NCBI GenBank assembly: GCA_949752745.1
Contig: OX457026.1
Location: 26,970,116 to 27,034,115, forward strand
Direction of reading: 5' to 3'
DNA length: 64,000 nucleotides
Source of the DNA: Protula sp. h YS-2021
Taxonomy: Eukaryota; Annelida; Polychaeta; Sabellida; Serpulidae
Shown here: piece after piece, positions 55,001 through 64,000 of the stretch
Position numbering within the stretch: the stretch's first letter is position 1
Layout: each line of letters opens with the position of its first letter
Translations under genes and position numbers: made by a program
The notes under the pieces: generated by a model
The model's input: the letters and a program-made list of their open reading frames with translations, nothing else
Databases searched by the model: none
What the model was told of the DNA's origin: nothing

Positions 55001-58000
55001 GCAAACATGTTGCATCTTTACTCGAACTTAAGAATATTTATATTTGGGCAAACTACGCCTATGATTTCTTTAGCAGTTGCAGAGGTTGTGTGGCCGCTGC
55101 CATATTGTCAGCCATCTTGCACTTGCATTACGGTGTTATGAGTCAACTGCGGCCATCTTGTACATCACTGTCACTGATCATAGCTAACAATGTTAATGAT
55201 CAAAACGAACGCTGTGTCCCAGAGCAAGCAAGGCGTCAGATGGGTCCCTCTCTCCAGTGGCTCTTTGTTGGGAGATTCCCTTCAGACGTCTTTGTATATC
55301 CTCGGTTTTTGTAGTCGGGGGGGGGGGGGGGCGCAGGGGCAGATGAGAGGGGACAGTGGTCCTAAGGGGCAGTTTACCCAAGGTTTTAAATGCTTTGTTT
55401 AAACAAAAGGGGTTGCAAACGACTGCTGAGTGCCTTTACTGCAAACAAAGGCTTAATGGCAAACGATTTTTTACAAAAAAATCTTGATTTAAATCAATAG
55501 ATTTAAAATATACCAGCCCTGGCCAAAAAACCCTTTTTTTATTTTCGGTTGTCAAAATTTAAATTGAGGTGAGTGTATCTGTTCAGACAGCGCAACATAT
55601 AGCGTAATTTACTCTGGAAAGTATCTACCATATCTGTCTTTCAGGTAATGATGACTCACAATACAAAACTGATCGAAGCACATTAAAAAGTCGCATCTGT
55701 GCGCTGAAGCATTAGTAAGTAAGTACGTGAGAACCAATCCATTCTTCTCTAAGTGTAAAAACTTTTCAACACAGTAACAAAATATTCCACTAATGTTTTC
55801 GAGGTTCTTCCTTTTCTTTCCTAAATGGAAGGGAACAAAGCATTTCTTCTGTGTTGAAAAAAGAGTACTAAATGACTCTTGCGGTCTTCCTATGACAGCA
55901 AGAGTCATAGTTCCTATAACAGAACATGCCACTGATGTCAATTTTGCCAATCTCGGCGCACGACTGGGACTACTGACGTTATTTTAGAACGGTGCATCAC
56001 ATAAATGGCTCAGCTATAAATTATTGCGCACAATTTTTATGGTCAAATAACAATTTTGTACTGAGAAAATTGTGTCTTTTTTTGAGATCAGGATATAGAA
56101 TCCCCCAAAATCGCCCACAAAAAACACGGAATCTACAATTGTAAAACCACTCTTTACCGAAGTTTGGAAGTTTCGCCGAGGTCGAAAATAATGTGCCAAC
56201 GTGCTTCTCAGTGTACTTTTAAAGAAAAACCCTCCTAGTTCGTACCTCGGTGTCCTGGAACGTGTGTCGAAAGATCTAGAACCTCGAAAGTTGAGATCAA
56301 TAGCCATTTCTGTTACAGGAACTGTGACCCTTTCTGCCCAAGGAAGATAGAAAGGATTAGCTGGCACTACTGTGAAGAAACTTGCTGACCCTTCTACTAG
56401 AGCAGACAATACCAAAATATGAGAAGGAAGATGGCCGTCAAAATGTTATCCAATCGCCAATAACGATGTAAAACTAAGTCGGAAATACCCAATTTCTCGT
56501 TCTCCTTCCTCTCCTACGAGTAAACGAGGTAATTTAGGAACAACAGACTTAGTGCTATCAGCTAATTGGTTGATCCAGTGTTATGAGGTCAGTGTGTGAG
56601 GAAGAATGACCGTGGTTTTAAAACAATCTTCTGAATTATTAAGAACTTGACTACGTCTCGAGGAGTACGTCTATCCCCCGTGGGGGATATGGTGTGTGTA
56701 AGGTTGTTGCGTGTTGACAACGCAAAATTTAGAAGTGGAAGGATAGGTAGACGTAGTGTCTAACATTTAAACGAATCAATCCATTAACCAGTAGGCGCGT
56801 GAGACTGTCGTAGGTACGCTAAGTACAGCGCCGATTTTGAAAAATCCGCCCTTTTGTCAAGTCCAATCCGGAAAATTCTTGATCACTACACTGCGGAAGG
56901 TCCCAGGGAACCCGCGTGCAGAATCTGAAACGAATCCATCCATTTTTGTGGCCTGTAGGCGTGTGAGACTGCCGTATATACGCTAAGTCCAGTGCCGATT
57001 TTCAAAAGTCCGCCATTTTGTCAATTTTTGCCCAATCCGAAAACTTCTTGATCACTGCACTGCAAAGGTTCCACAGAAGCCGTGTACAAAATATGAAACG
57101 AATTCATCTATTAATGTGGCCTGTAGGCGGGTAAGACTGCCGTATATACGCTAAGTCCAGTGCCGATTTTCAAAAGTCCGCCATTTTGTCAATTTTTGCC
57201 CAATCCGGAAAATTCTTGATCACTGCACTGCGAAGGTTCCAAAGAAGCCGTGTACAAAACTTGAAACGAACCTGTCTATTAATGTGGCCTGTAGACGCGT
57301 GAGACTGCCGTATATACGCCAAGTCCAGTGCCGATTTTCAAAAGTCCACCATTTTGTCAATTTTTGCCCGATCCGTAAATTCTTGGTCACTGCACTGCGG
57401 AAGGGTCAAGAGAAGCCGTGTACAAAATTTGAAACGAATCTATACATTAATGTGGCCTGTAGACGCGTAAGACTGTCGTATAGACGCCAAGTCCAGTGCC
57501 GATTTTCAAAAGTCCACCATTTTGTCACTTTTTGCCCGATCCGGAAAATTCTTGGTCACTGCACTGCGGAAGGGTCAAGAGAAGCCGTGTACAAAATTTG
57601 AAACGAATCTATACATTAATGTGGCCTGTAGGCGAGTGAGACTGAAGCGTGACTGACGGACAGACAGACCGAAAAGTTCAAAACTCTATCCCTCCGTTCC
57701 ACGGGGGATAATAACTGCTATATAACTTGTGTCGATTCCTACTCTGCATGGCGGATGGCTCCAAGAAGCGGTACGCTACAAAGTTTCCACGCACCGCTTC
57801 AAAGTCTCGCTATATAACAAGAAGCAAGCCAACTGCGCTTGCTTTGAGGCACCCCTGTGGCTACTTTGTGCGAGATTCAACGACCCATAAGTCTTTACTG
57901 GCATTTCCTAAAGGCCATCAAAGTACAACGGTAATGATATACAACTTCTGTGTTACGCTTTCTTTAAAAGAAAATAATACGGAAATAACCACAAATCTTC

Positions 58001-58784
58001 TGCAATAACTGATTGGTTTGTATACAGGGAGCATACTTTATTACGTCAAAAAGGAACAATAATTTTTGCAATTATCCACCAAAAAACTTTTAAATTGATA
58101 TTTCAAGAAGAACGTAAAAATAAAAAGTCAAATATTGTTGTTGTACAGTATAAATCTATACGCAGTTCTGCATCTTTCAACTATTTTAGTATATATTTTA
58201 CAAATAAACTATAACCCCTTTATTTAAATTTTCGCTCACTTGACTTTGGCCACGTGACATTTAAGGACCAGAATGTAAACAAACATTTGACAGGTGGGTG
58301 CAGAAGCTAACTTTTCTGCAATTTCTGCAACAAATAAAAGATATACAGCTCACTAAAAATTCCGCTTGTTTTACACACAGCGTATATTGGGCATGAGCTG
58401 TCTGTAAATGTTCGAATAACAGGGACTGGTTAGTCCTAGATGACTCTTGTGGTCTTCCTATGACAGCGTTTCTGTCCTAGGAAGATAGAAAGTGTCCGCT
58501 GAGGACTGGTATGCAGGATTCATGCCCCAGAACATATGAAGTTGGCCCTTATTAGCGGAACAATGGCAGGCTTCGTAGCTCTGACAGAGAGATATATGAT
58601 GTTATACAAGTCAGAGCCGACTCAGAGCTACATGGATGACAGAATGACAAATCAATTTCGATTTCTGAAACGGTTCCTAAAAAGTTGGACTATTGTTAAC
58701 AAGCGAAAATTTTCTCACCGTTTCTGATGGGTCTACTTCAACGGCAAACGTCTCCTGTTGAAGTGTTTTCACCGTTATTTTCAT
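44834..58784 (-). CDS. RAD23: RAD23 (UV excision repair protein, ubiquitin shuttle), nine exons
   Basis: The exons, in order, are 58784-58719, 50350-50272, 47961-47882, 47319-47031, 46795-46653, 46388-46271, 45927-45797, 45599-45396 and 44950-44834. All have GT-AG introns and matching phases, giving 1227 nt, 408 residues plus stop, close to vertebrate RAD23B (about 409). Domains: UBL 1-75 ([10 protein letters not shown]...FVVVMVTK), an Ala/Thr-rich linker, UBA1 (about 176-220; [15 protein letters not shown]), a Pro/Ala linker, the XPC-binding region (about 263-325; [19 protein letters not shown]), a Gly-rich linker, and UBA2 at the C-terminus ([19 protein letters not shown]). RAD23 stabilises XPC in nucleotide-excision repair and carries ubiquitinated clients to the proteasome through its UBL. 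No disrupting mutation is seen. Intron 1 is 8.4 kb and full of repeats. It is a single gene here, with a short 3' duplicate downstream. Confidence 0.97.
45396..45599 (-). CDS. RAD23: RAD23 exon 8 (XPC-binding end, Gly-rich linker, UBA2 start)
   Basis: [17 protein letters not shown] closes the STI1-like XPC-binding helix bundle. About 30 residues of Gly/Glu/Gln follow, then [13 protein letters not shown] begins UBA2. Donor gtgagt. Confidence 0.95.
45797..45927 (-). CDS. RAD23: RAD23 exon 7 (XPC-binding domain)
   Basis: [20 protein letters not shown] and [24 protein letters not shown]; phase 1 in, 0 out. Confidence 0.96.
46048..46075. repeat. (TG)n microsatellite in RAD23 intron 6
   Basis: About 12 TG dinucleotides, adjacent to a G-rich stretch. 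Confidence 0.9.
46271..46388 (-). CDS. RAD23: RAD23 exon 6 (Pro/Ala linker with a duplicated motif)
   Basis: GIPDIQEP then two tandem copies of a PVAPxEGQPxA unit ([20 protein letters not shown]). Acceptor tttacgcag, donor gtaagctc. Confidence 0.92.
46653..46795 (-). CDS. RAD23: RAD23 exon 5 (UBA1)
   Basis: [40 protein letters not shown] and AVEYLLT: a complete first ubiquitin-associated domain in a single exon. Confidence 0.97.
47031..47319 (-). CDS. RAD23: RAD23 exon 4 (Ala/Ser then Thr-rich linker)
   Basis: [20 protein letters not shown] followed by a stretch dominated by Thr ([20 protein letters not shown]), ending SSSQGIAS plus a split codon. Acceptor ttgtttttag, donor gtacgttg. Linker length varies between homologues, so low complexity is expected here. 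Confidence 0.92.
47882..47961 (-). CDS. RAD23: RAD23 exon 3 (UBL C-terminal half)
   Basis: [20 protein letters not shown] then VVMVTK; the first Gly codon is split with exon 2. Confidence 0.97.
48460..49165 (+). repeat. Pearl-like tandem array in RAD23 intron 2
   Basis: Four units of about 157-170 bp with 'cagctgggccaatgtccttg', 'tggctcatttacaatacc' and 'gagtgtgttaacaaactcat', anchored near 48592, 48749, 48917 and 49087. It starts with 'cccccgccggcatac' like the element at 19226. No GACA microsatellite is visible at its end. Confidence 0.75.
49243..50086. mobile_element. Non-autonomous DNA element with internally repetitive GGCC arms, RAD23 intron 2
   Basis: The left tip GGTCTTGGGCCAACTAGGCC and the inverse of the right tip GGTGTTGGGTCAACTCGGCC match, then ccttgccaagtcggcc continues in both. 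Flanks ttggaac (49236-49242) and ctggaac (50087-50093) are a 6-7 bp near-identical target duplication. The arms repeat an 'aagtcggcccc' motif several times. No ORF in the centre. Its layout parallels the element at 9443-10204 but the motifs differ. Confidence 0.75.
50272..50350 (-). CDS. RAD23: RAD23 exon 2 (UBL middle)
   Basis: [20 protein letters not shown] then QKLIYAG. Acceptor gtttcag, donor gtgagtg. Confidence 0.97.
50560..50800 (+). repeat. Single-unit pearl-like element in RAD23 intron 1
   Basis: Unit 'cagctggtccattttccttgg...tttacaatacc' followed by a GACA/GACC microsatellite (50730-50757) and a 3' palindrome attccccctgtggggaat. Confidence 0.72.
50801..52214. other. RAD23 intron 1, no feature recognised
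   Basis: No supported gene. G-run at about 51219-51230. Confidence 0.45.
52216..53422. repeat. About 68-bp tandem repeat that received the Helentron-type insertion
   Basis: Units with 'cagccagacgcagaagaccgtgtataaggc' and 'ataggaaggcagacc' lie on both sides of the insertion (52216-52272; 53322-53422, where the motif appears twice). Confidence 0.65.
52273..53321 (-). mobile_element. Helentron-type element interrupted by a reverse-oriented copy of itself
   Basis: The outer copy starts at CTAG 52273 (minus orientation, as at 37820) and ends at TTAA 53321, but is split at 52464/52979. The inner copy, 52465-52978, is in plus orientation: it starts TTAACACTTGACAAGCC and ends with the TTCGCTAGCGAA hairpin and gtgaggttCAG, a degraded CTAG. 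Removing the inner copy restores the order seen in the 37820-38343 element. Confidence 0.78.
53423..54440. other. RAD23 intron 1, no feature recognised
   Basis: AT-rich; no supported gene. Confidence 0.4.
54441..54760. repeat. GC-rich C-tract region in RAD23 intron 1
   Basis: Contains 'ggactcaactcgacctgg', a 14-C run at 54599-54612 and several 'tgcccccctcccc' blocks. The wording resembles the GGCC-rich arms at 49243-50086, so it may be a decayed relative. Not proven. Confidence 0.35.
55866..56415. repeat. Inverted repeat pair in RAD23 intron 1
   Basis: Left copy 55866-55960 ('tcttcctatgacagcaagag', 'agttcctataacagaacatg') is the inverse of 56281-56370. The left copy includes an 11-bp palindrome, ATGACTCTTGC and GCAAGAGTCAT. 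A third partial copy is at 58437-58495. This could be a fold-back element; the ends are not fixed. Confidence 0.5.
56670..57715 (+). repeat. Pearl-like tandem array in RAD23 intron 1
   Basis: Five units of about 155-175 bp with 'gtgagactgccgtatatacg', 'agtccgccattttgtcaatt' and 'cttgatcactgcactgcg'. A GACGGACAGACAGAC microsatellite (57653-57669) and a terminal 'cacgggggata' follow. The left edge carries the matching palindrome 'atcccccgtgggggat' (56671-56686). Confidence 0.8.
57716..58718. other. Start of RAD23 intron 1, no further feature
   Basis: A 93-codon plus-strand ORF (57727-58008) has no recognisable motif and is not called. Confidence 0.4.
58719..58784 (-). CDS. RAD23: RAD23 exon 1 (start codon and first UBL strand)
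   Basis: [22 protein letters not shown], then donor gtgagaaa. This ATG is chosen because the UBL must begin here: vertebrate RAD23 starts within a residue of the same alignment position, and an in-frame TAA lies a few codons upstream. Confidence 0.95.
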
Positions 58785-58858
58785 TTTAATGTTATGTTAA
58801 GCAACAATTAACTTTTTTATAAGAAAACTTCAAGCAACAGCGCCGATGGTTGTGTAAA

Positions 58859-58878
58859 ACGTCATCACATATTGGCTA
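58859..58878 (-). promoter_or_regulatory. RAD23 proximal promoter motifs (CCAAT box and CRE half site)
   Basis: On the minus strand AGCCAAT (58871-58877) and TGACGT (58859-58864) lie about 75-95 bp upstream of the RAD23 ATG. No TATA box is seen in a suitable place. The motifs are short, so this is suggestive only. Confidence 0.35.
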
Positions 58879-58884
58879 TCCCGC

Positions 58885-59720
58885 ACAAATTATTGCGTTC
58901 TGCAATAACGGGTGTATTTTTTTCCACGCCACTTTTTTCTGTCTTGCTGCAATGGAGAAGCGGTAACGGTGGAGGGTTACGTTCGCACACCCTAGCTAAT
59001 GTTTGTGATGTTGGTTAGGTTGAAAGTGAAACTAGGAATCAAATTCGGTCCACAGGTTTTAGAAGTAGCGTTCATTTCCGCATGATCATGCAGTCAAGTT
59101 ATCGACCTACTGCTTTACATGTCTATCCCGTCGTAAAATACAGGAAACTAGCAAAAGGAACAGGTGCTTTGGAACAGATGAATCATACAGTGTTTTTGTC
59201 AGCTAGCTAGTATACACGAGGAGCAGATCATTGCCATAAAACTGACAAGTGAGTTGGATAGAAAAAGCAGACAAAAGTTCTCATTTAGAGTACCACTTAA
59301 ATAAGCTACAGAGAACCCATGATAAACGAGAAGTTTATCCTATTAAAACTGAGAGAAGTGTAGGAAGAAAAACAAACAAATAATGAAAGAAACACGTGCT
59401 TCTATTATAATTCAAGCCAGTATGTTATGCTATAATTTCTCCACGGCACCTCGAAGGTTAGCAGTTCGTTGTAAATAAGACTACTTCGCTGTATTTCAAG
59501 ATTTCCATAAAAAACCGTCTGGCATACAACAAATGGCGATGATTCAATTGTGCTGCACAATGCTTGCGGTGCTTCTACCCTTTGCGCAGAGAAGAAGAAG
59601 GTTGCTTTGAGTCAGAAACCTATTTCTTGTAAATGCCTGTATTCTCATGAGAAAACTTCAACCAAGATGTTTCAGCAACTGGGTACACTCTCGCAAGATC
59701 ATTTCAGTCATAAGCATGAT
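58885..59720. other. 5' flank of RAD23, nothing recognised
   Basis: A 60-codon ORF at 59550-59732 may be an upstream part of the following gag relic, but shows no clear motif. Confidence 0.4.
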
Positions 59721-59729
59721 GAAATTGCT

Positions 59730-60130
59730 TAGTGGTACCGCTTTTACAAGCGGCTGCAACAGACTCGTAAAACGGTTACAAAATATGTGGGAGTGCTTAA
59801 AAATTTGAGAAATGACTAGAAAGCTTGCAGAGTATCTTACGGATCAGATTGCATGTAAAATTAAAAGCGAACACAACACACTTTATTAGAGAAGAATGTT
59901 ACGTAAATGAAAGGCAAGAAGACAACTATTACGACGGAAATTGCTGTGCAGGATATATCCAAAGCCCAAGGCTATTTTCAATGCACAAGTGTAAATAAAT
60001 AAATTAGTTGCTGGAGTTCGTTGCTTCAGTTGTGGAAGAAATAATCATAGCGTAGGCAATTGCCCTCAAAGATTTAAGTGTACATCTCGGTGGTCTGAAC
60101 CGACTTTGACGTTTATATGTTCTTAAAGAT
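59730..60130 (+). pseudogene. LTR-retrotransposon gag relic with a CCHC zinc knuckle
   Basis: Frames in succession read FYKRLQQTRKTVTKYVGVLK, then LAEYLTDQIACKIKSEHN, then GVRCFSCGRNNHSVGNCPQR. The last contains CX2CX4HX4C, the nucleic-acid-binding knuckle of nucleocapsid. The order capsid tail then knuckle is typical of Gypsy gag. Stops and frameshifts break it, and no matching pol or LTR was found nearby. Confidence 0.68.
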
Positions 60131-60189
60131 GAAAGCCCATCGATGTTTTATAGAGGGGGTTGAATTACTACAAGCTGGAATGGAAAAGA

Positions 60190-62160
60190 GATCAAGTCAA
60201 TGTACATAACTGATGGTCCGATAAAATTGTGGGCAAAGTTTTACAGAAATAAATATTCAGACATTTTACAGAAATAAAACCGACAAACAATTCTGGAAAT
60301 GCAAACAACACCTGTCGTGGCCACTGACACATAAGTACATCGATAGCTCTTGCCGACACATCCGGGCACGGAGATATGTAGAAGACGATGGCTGAGCCGA
60401 TTGGCAAATAGATCGACCTGAGGTGGACCCCACAGAGATTGCGACGCAATCCAGCGAAACCTGTAGTCCGCTAACGTCCACTCGGTATGAACAACTGGAC
60501 CAATCCGAGAAGCTAAGTCCGCGAGAACATTCAGACTGCCTGGAATGTGAGAATCCCGAGAACACAATAAGACCTGTTTGGTGAGACGAGACAACATGGG
60601 TAAGTGCATGCCGCCCTGCTTGGACAAATACGACACCAAAGTTTGATTGTCTATCAGAGCTTGACAAGTCATCAAGACCGCTTTCATTTCCAGGACACTG
60701 ATATGCAACCGCTGTTCGTGGCTGGACCACCAGCCCTTCCACATATGACCCTGAAAAACTACACTCCATCCTGTACAGAAATCGTCCGTCTTCTCTTGCT
60801 TCGATGGAGCTGGGAGGGAAAAAGCGACTCAAATGGAAAGATTTCGTTGCCTGGACCACCAGTCTAGATGACTGACAGCCAACAACGGTAACGTTATGCG
60901 ATGACCGGGCAACCTGCCCCGCCGCACTGCCTTCAGAACTACCCGCTGAAACTCCCGAAAATGACACCTGCCTAGCTCGTCCGTCTTTTCGTTGCCACCA
61001 GCAAACCCAAAAGAGACTTTACCTGTGCCAACCAAAGCCTGGGTGTAGACACAACATTAGCCATAAGTGACATTATTTTCCGAAGTCGGGTTTGTGTGGG
61101 AAAAGCCTCTGGTGTGCACGAAATCTAACAATGTCTCCCCCAAGAAAGTATATTTTCTGACACAGAACCAACTCAGGCTTCTTGCGAGTTGCGAGTTGGA
61201 AGAACTGGAGGAACTGATTGAGTTGCGACAAATCTATGACAAGACGCCAACCGCCTGACTTTTTCGGGACGAGAAAGACGAGACTGAAGAACGCGGGAGT
61301 GCATGGCGGCATCTTTTCTACAGCTCTCTTGTTTACAAGCTCTTGAACCATGTGCTGCAACATAAGTTGCCTCTCTGGATTGTGATCGTACGTTGCAACT
61401 AAAGAAGGATTGGGAAGATTGGCCCGCGGTAGAAGAATTTGGCAACCCGGTCTGTCCCTTGCAAACAGTAATGGGTAACCCCAGCGCAACCATCGAACTA
61501 CATTTTTGGGAGCTCCCAGAGCTTGCCAAGCTTGCCAAAAATTTTTAACTTTTCCCTTACGGGAACATTTACGTTCGATTCGCGACGCTGACCAACCAAT
61601 TTTTCACAGAAACCGAAAGTATCTGGTATCGTCGTGCGATCTGTGCCGAATGCTTTGATGGGTTGCTACCTCTGCTTGGGAGTGTTCGCCTGCTTTTTGC
61701 TGTCCGACTTGTGCTTCTTGTGATGGGGTGTCGGCAGTGGCAATGAATCCGGCCTCTTACGCGGCGTAGCTGTCAGAGGGGCGGCTGCGTGACGTTGCTT
61801 CGCTAAAGTGGTAGTGGCGTTAGAGCCTTGCGCATCAATGCATCTTGTGATCTCACCAGTGCTGCTTCAATCACATTCTTAAGCAACTCCGGCGGAATTA
61901 AGTCCGATTGACCCTTAATAGGTGCACAACGAAGCTATCTCGCACCTTCTGCCCTAATGTTAGAGTGCGGCAGGACCTGATCTCTCCGCAGAACTACAAG
62001 CGACGACAGTAGATACGCGTTCAATTTGAGAAAGTCCGACGACGAAGCCACCACCGATACCAGGATCCACAAACTTTCTCAGCTCTTGAATGCTGTATCT
62101 TGAAAGCAAAGAAGCCGCATGTTCTTCCTGGCAAATTCCTTTAAAAAGCAACAGTCACGC
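60190..62160 (-). pseudogene. DIRS-like retrotransposon relic (RT and RNase H)
   Basis: From 62160 downwards the minus strand shows a gag/linker-like part (LRKFVDPGIGGGFVVGLSQI) and a basic stretch (PHHKKHKSDSKKQ). RT follows at 61538-61073: LLFARDRPGCQILLP, AVEKMPPCTPAFFSLVFLVP and KKSGGWRLVIDLSQLNQFL. RNase H is at 60960-60300: QRLHISVLEMKAVLMTCQAL, VSYLSKQGGMH, HIPGSLNVLADLASR and WGPPQVDLFANRLSHRL. The LADxxSR and WGxPxVDLFA motifs are characteristic of DIRS elements. The RT palm with its catalytic acidic box is missing between the two parts, and no tyrosine recombinase is visible, so the element is dead. Confidence 0.83.
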
Positions 62161-62439
62161 TTCGCAAGCGGTACGCTGGAAACGGGATTGCCCTTCGGCA
62201 ACCAGGAAGCCATATCCTTGGGATACGTGAGCGGATCAATGGGAAAACTGCGTCATTTTACTGATACAAAGCCGTCATATGTCATCAGCCGTTATCTTCT
62301 GTTTTTGTGCTTTTCTCATTGTACACGCTGGAGATTCGCATTCACGATTTACGGTCTGTTTACGTTGCTGGGGGATTCAATCGTGCGCGTTGAATAGTTG
62401 TTGCGACCACTGTGCGCATTTGAATGATTCCATTTTTTC

Positions 62440-63320
62440 TTTCTGCTGCAACAGCAAGAGTCGTCTAGGGTCCGTGCTAGAGGCGGCAAATGTCCCAAGA
62501 GTGGTAAGTCGTCCTCATCGATGCAATCACTTTCAACTTTTGTGTTACCGACGCTTGTGAGATCGAATATGCATGCACAGGGTAACATAACATCAGTGAA
62601 GGTTAATTCCAATACTATTCCGTTGCCGCTTCTCGATTTTGGGGTGTCATCGTCCCCCGTGTATATCGTACAGCAGGGTCAAGTGGATGTCACGTCATCT
62701 ATGGTAACCTCGCTAGTGATTGCGACGCCTGCGTTACAGGACCCTGTTCAATCGTTGTTGCAGGTGTCGTTAGATAATGATGTCACCATGGAGACCAATG
62801 CCGTTGCGCAGGGTGCGTCGATGCAACAATTGCCTTGGCTAGTGACAGTGAACAGACTCAGACGCGTGTCGCTCAAACTACGGCAGTTACGGTGTCTTTG
62901 TCACCAGTTAAGACTACGACGCGCCCGCGCCACTTATTTTTACTCAGGCTACATCGTCGGGCACCGTGTATTCTGTGTCTTACCAGGACTAGCCACGAGA
63001 GGAATATAGAACGTTTCGGCCGATGCGTACGTCCACGCTCCCAGGAACTGATCTTCCAACAGAGGACTGGAAAAAGGCGTCAGCTGTGAATCTGTCGGCA
63101 AATGGACTTTCCGTTTAAAAACATTTTTAAGTTTATTGATGACAATTTTTCTGCCACACTAAGGAGTTTGCAGCCGCAGGTTAGTAGACCAGCTCTATTT
63201 CTGTGGCTCAGTCCCAACTTTCACCACGCGAGGATTTCATTGCCTTGGCCACAGCTTCTTGTGTAGCCAACGTTCTGCAAGCGAAGATAGAAGAACTACA
63301 GTATCTCCAAGATCCTCGAC
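62440..63320 (+). pseudogene. Unclassified decayed ORF
   Basis: The plus-strand frame 62521-63009 (162 codons) can be extended upstream through KCPKSGKSSSS. After frame changes it continues with LPTEDWKKASAVNLSANGLS and SPREDFIALATASCVANVL, QAKIEELQYL. The later pieces look like a once-continuous protein of unknown kind, perhaps a retroelement ORF1. No domain is recognised and it points away from the DIRS relic. Confidence 0.35.
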
Positions 63321-64000
63321 CACGTCATTAGCCACAATGCTGCTCAATTCAAACTGTTTGCTGATAATGAGGGATACTCTCGAAATAAAAATTGTGAAAA
63401 TCGCCCATAAACCATCTCACTGTCTATTGCACATAACCTCCACTACGTTCTGATGGCAGGAATACATTTACCCAACGAAAACCGGTCTGCCAAAACCCAG
63501 AACTACGACATGCAGGAATCAGCAAAGTCAACAAAACCATTCAAAACATACCCGTAGCCCGTAAAAACCCACAGTATACGTAGCGATAATATCTAAACTA
63601 AATAACTTAAAAAAAGTATGTATTTACCTTTATTCTGATCCGTCATTTTAACTAAATTTTTACCTGAGAAAAATCTGTTGTTATTTGGATCGCGATAAGT
63701 TGGGAATGGGTCAGTTACATGATAGGAACTGCAGCATGCGCTAATTGGTCGGTTTGTTGACAGGCATTGTTAACATAGCAACAGAGCACCTAGTAAGGAT
63801 ACCCATGAGGTGCTATGTGTTCCAAAGAATGTTTTTATAATTACGGATCGCGATAACCAATGTTTAATACATTGGAAAACCTATAGTGATGGCTTCGTAG
63901 TCTATAAGCCGATATTTTCGAAATTAAAAAGACATTACAAGATCAAAGCATTCTGTAGATAATAACAAATCCGTGAATCAGAAGTCCGAAGTCCGGGAAC
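63321..64000. other. Right edge of window, nothing recognised
   Basis: No supported gene. 'tggatcgcgataa' and 'acggatcgcgataacc' occur 160 bp apart as a short direct repeat. Confidence 0.4.

Noticed and set aside
55609..56415. Two minus-strand ORFs of 113 and 133 codons as a gene
   Set aside because: They overlap inverted repeat copies within RAD23 intron 1 and have no recognisable domain.

Overview
This is a piece of animal nuclear genome. It is AT-rich, has no operons, and carries split genes with GT-AG introns buried among many kinds of transposable element. Two host genes can be rebuilt exon by exon, both on the minus strand. (1) RAD23 (58784 down to 44834) has nine exons whose phases all agree. 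They encode about 408 residues in the order UBL, UBA1, XPC-binding, UBA2, the nucleotide-excision-repair and proteasome-shuttle factor. (2) A pentameric ligand-gated ion channel-like gene (22436 down to 12612, first exon(s) not found) has a ligand-binding domain without the Cys-loop cysteines, and four membrane segments with only a very short M3-M4 loop. That layout resembles prokaryotic-type channels more than nicotinic receptors. The organism is probably a marine invertebrate, and possibly a mollusc: several repeats have the architecture of 'pearl' elements described from bivalves (about 160-bp tandem cores plus a GACA/GACG microsatellite). That assignment is an inference and is weak.  Layout. 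1-12.6 kb: degenerate dispersed repeats, a LINE relic (minus), a 34-bp minisatellite, a gag-less Ty3/Gypsy LTR element with both LTRs and a CTTTC target duplication (4969-8586, minus), and a large-TIR non-autonomous DNA element (9.4-10.2 kb). 12.6-22.4 kb: the channel gene. One intron holds a pearl-like array that was later split by a LINE. 24.1-34.6 kb: an old Ty3/Gypsy element (plus) with pol in pieces. Its right LTR is interrupted by a nearly intact Tc1/mariner DD34E transposon. 34.6-44.6 kb: dispersed repeats with poly-C/G tracts, Helentron-type non-autonomous elements, a Tc1 relic, a 28-bp minisatellite and a stray copy of the RAD23 3' end. 44.8-58.8 kb: RAD23, whose 8.4-kb first intron is filled with repeats, including one Helentron-type element inserted into another of the same family. 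58.8-64 kb: the RAD23 promoter side, a gag zinc-knuckle relic (plus), a DIRS-like reverse transcriptase/RNase H relic (minus) and an unclassified decayed ORF.  How it fits together: the two host genes are unrelated and are not expected to be co-regulated. Almost everything else is mobile DNA of different ages, and nested insertions give a relative chronology in at least three places (LINE in array, Tc1 in LTR, Helentron-type in Helentron-type).
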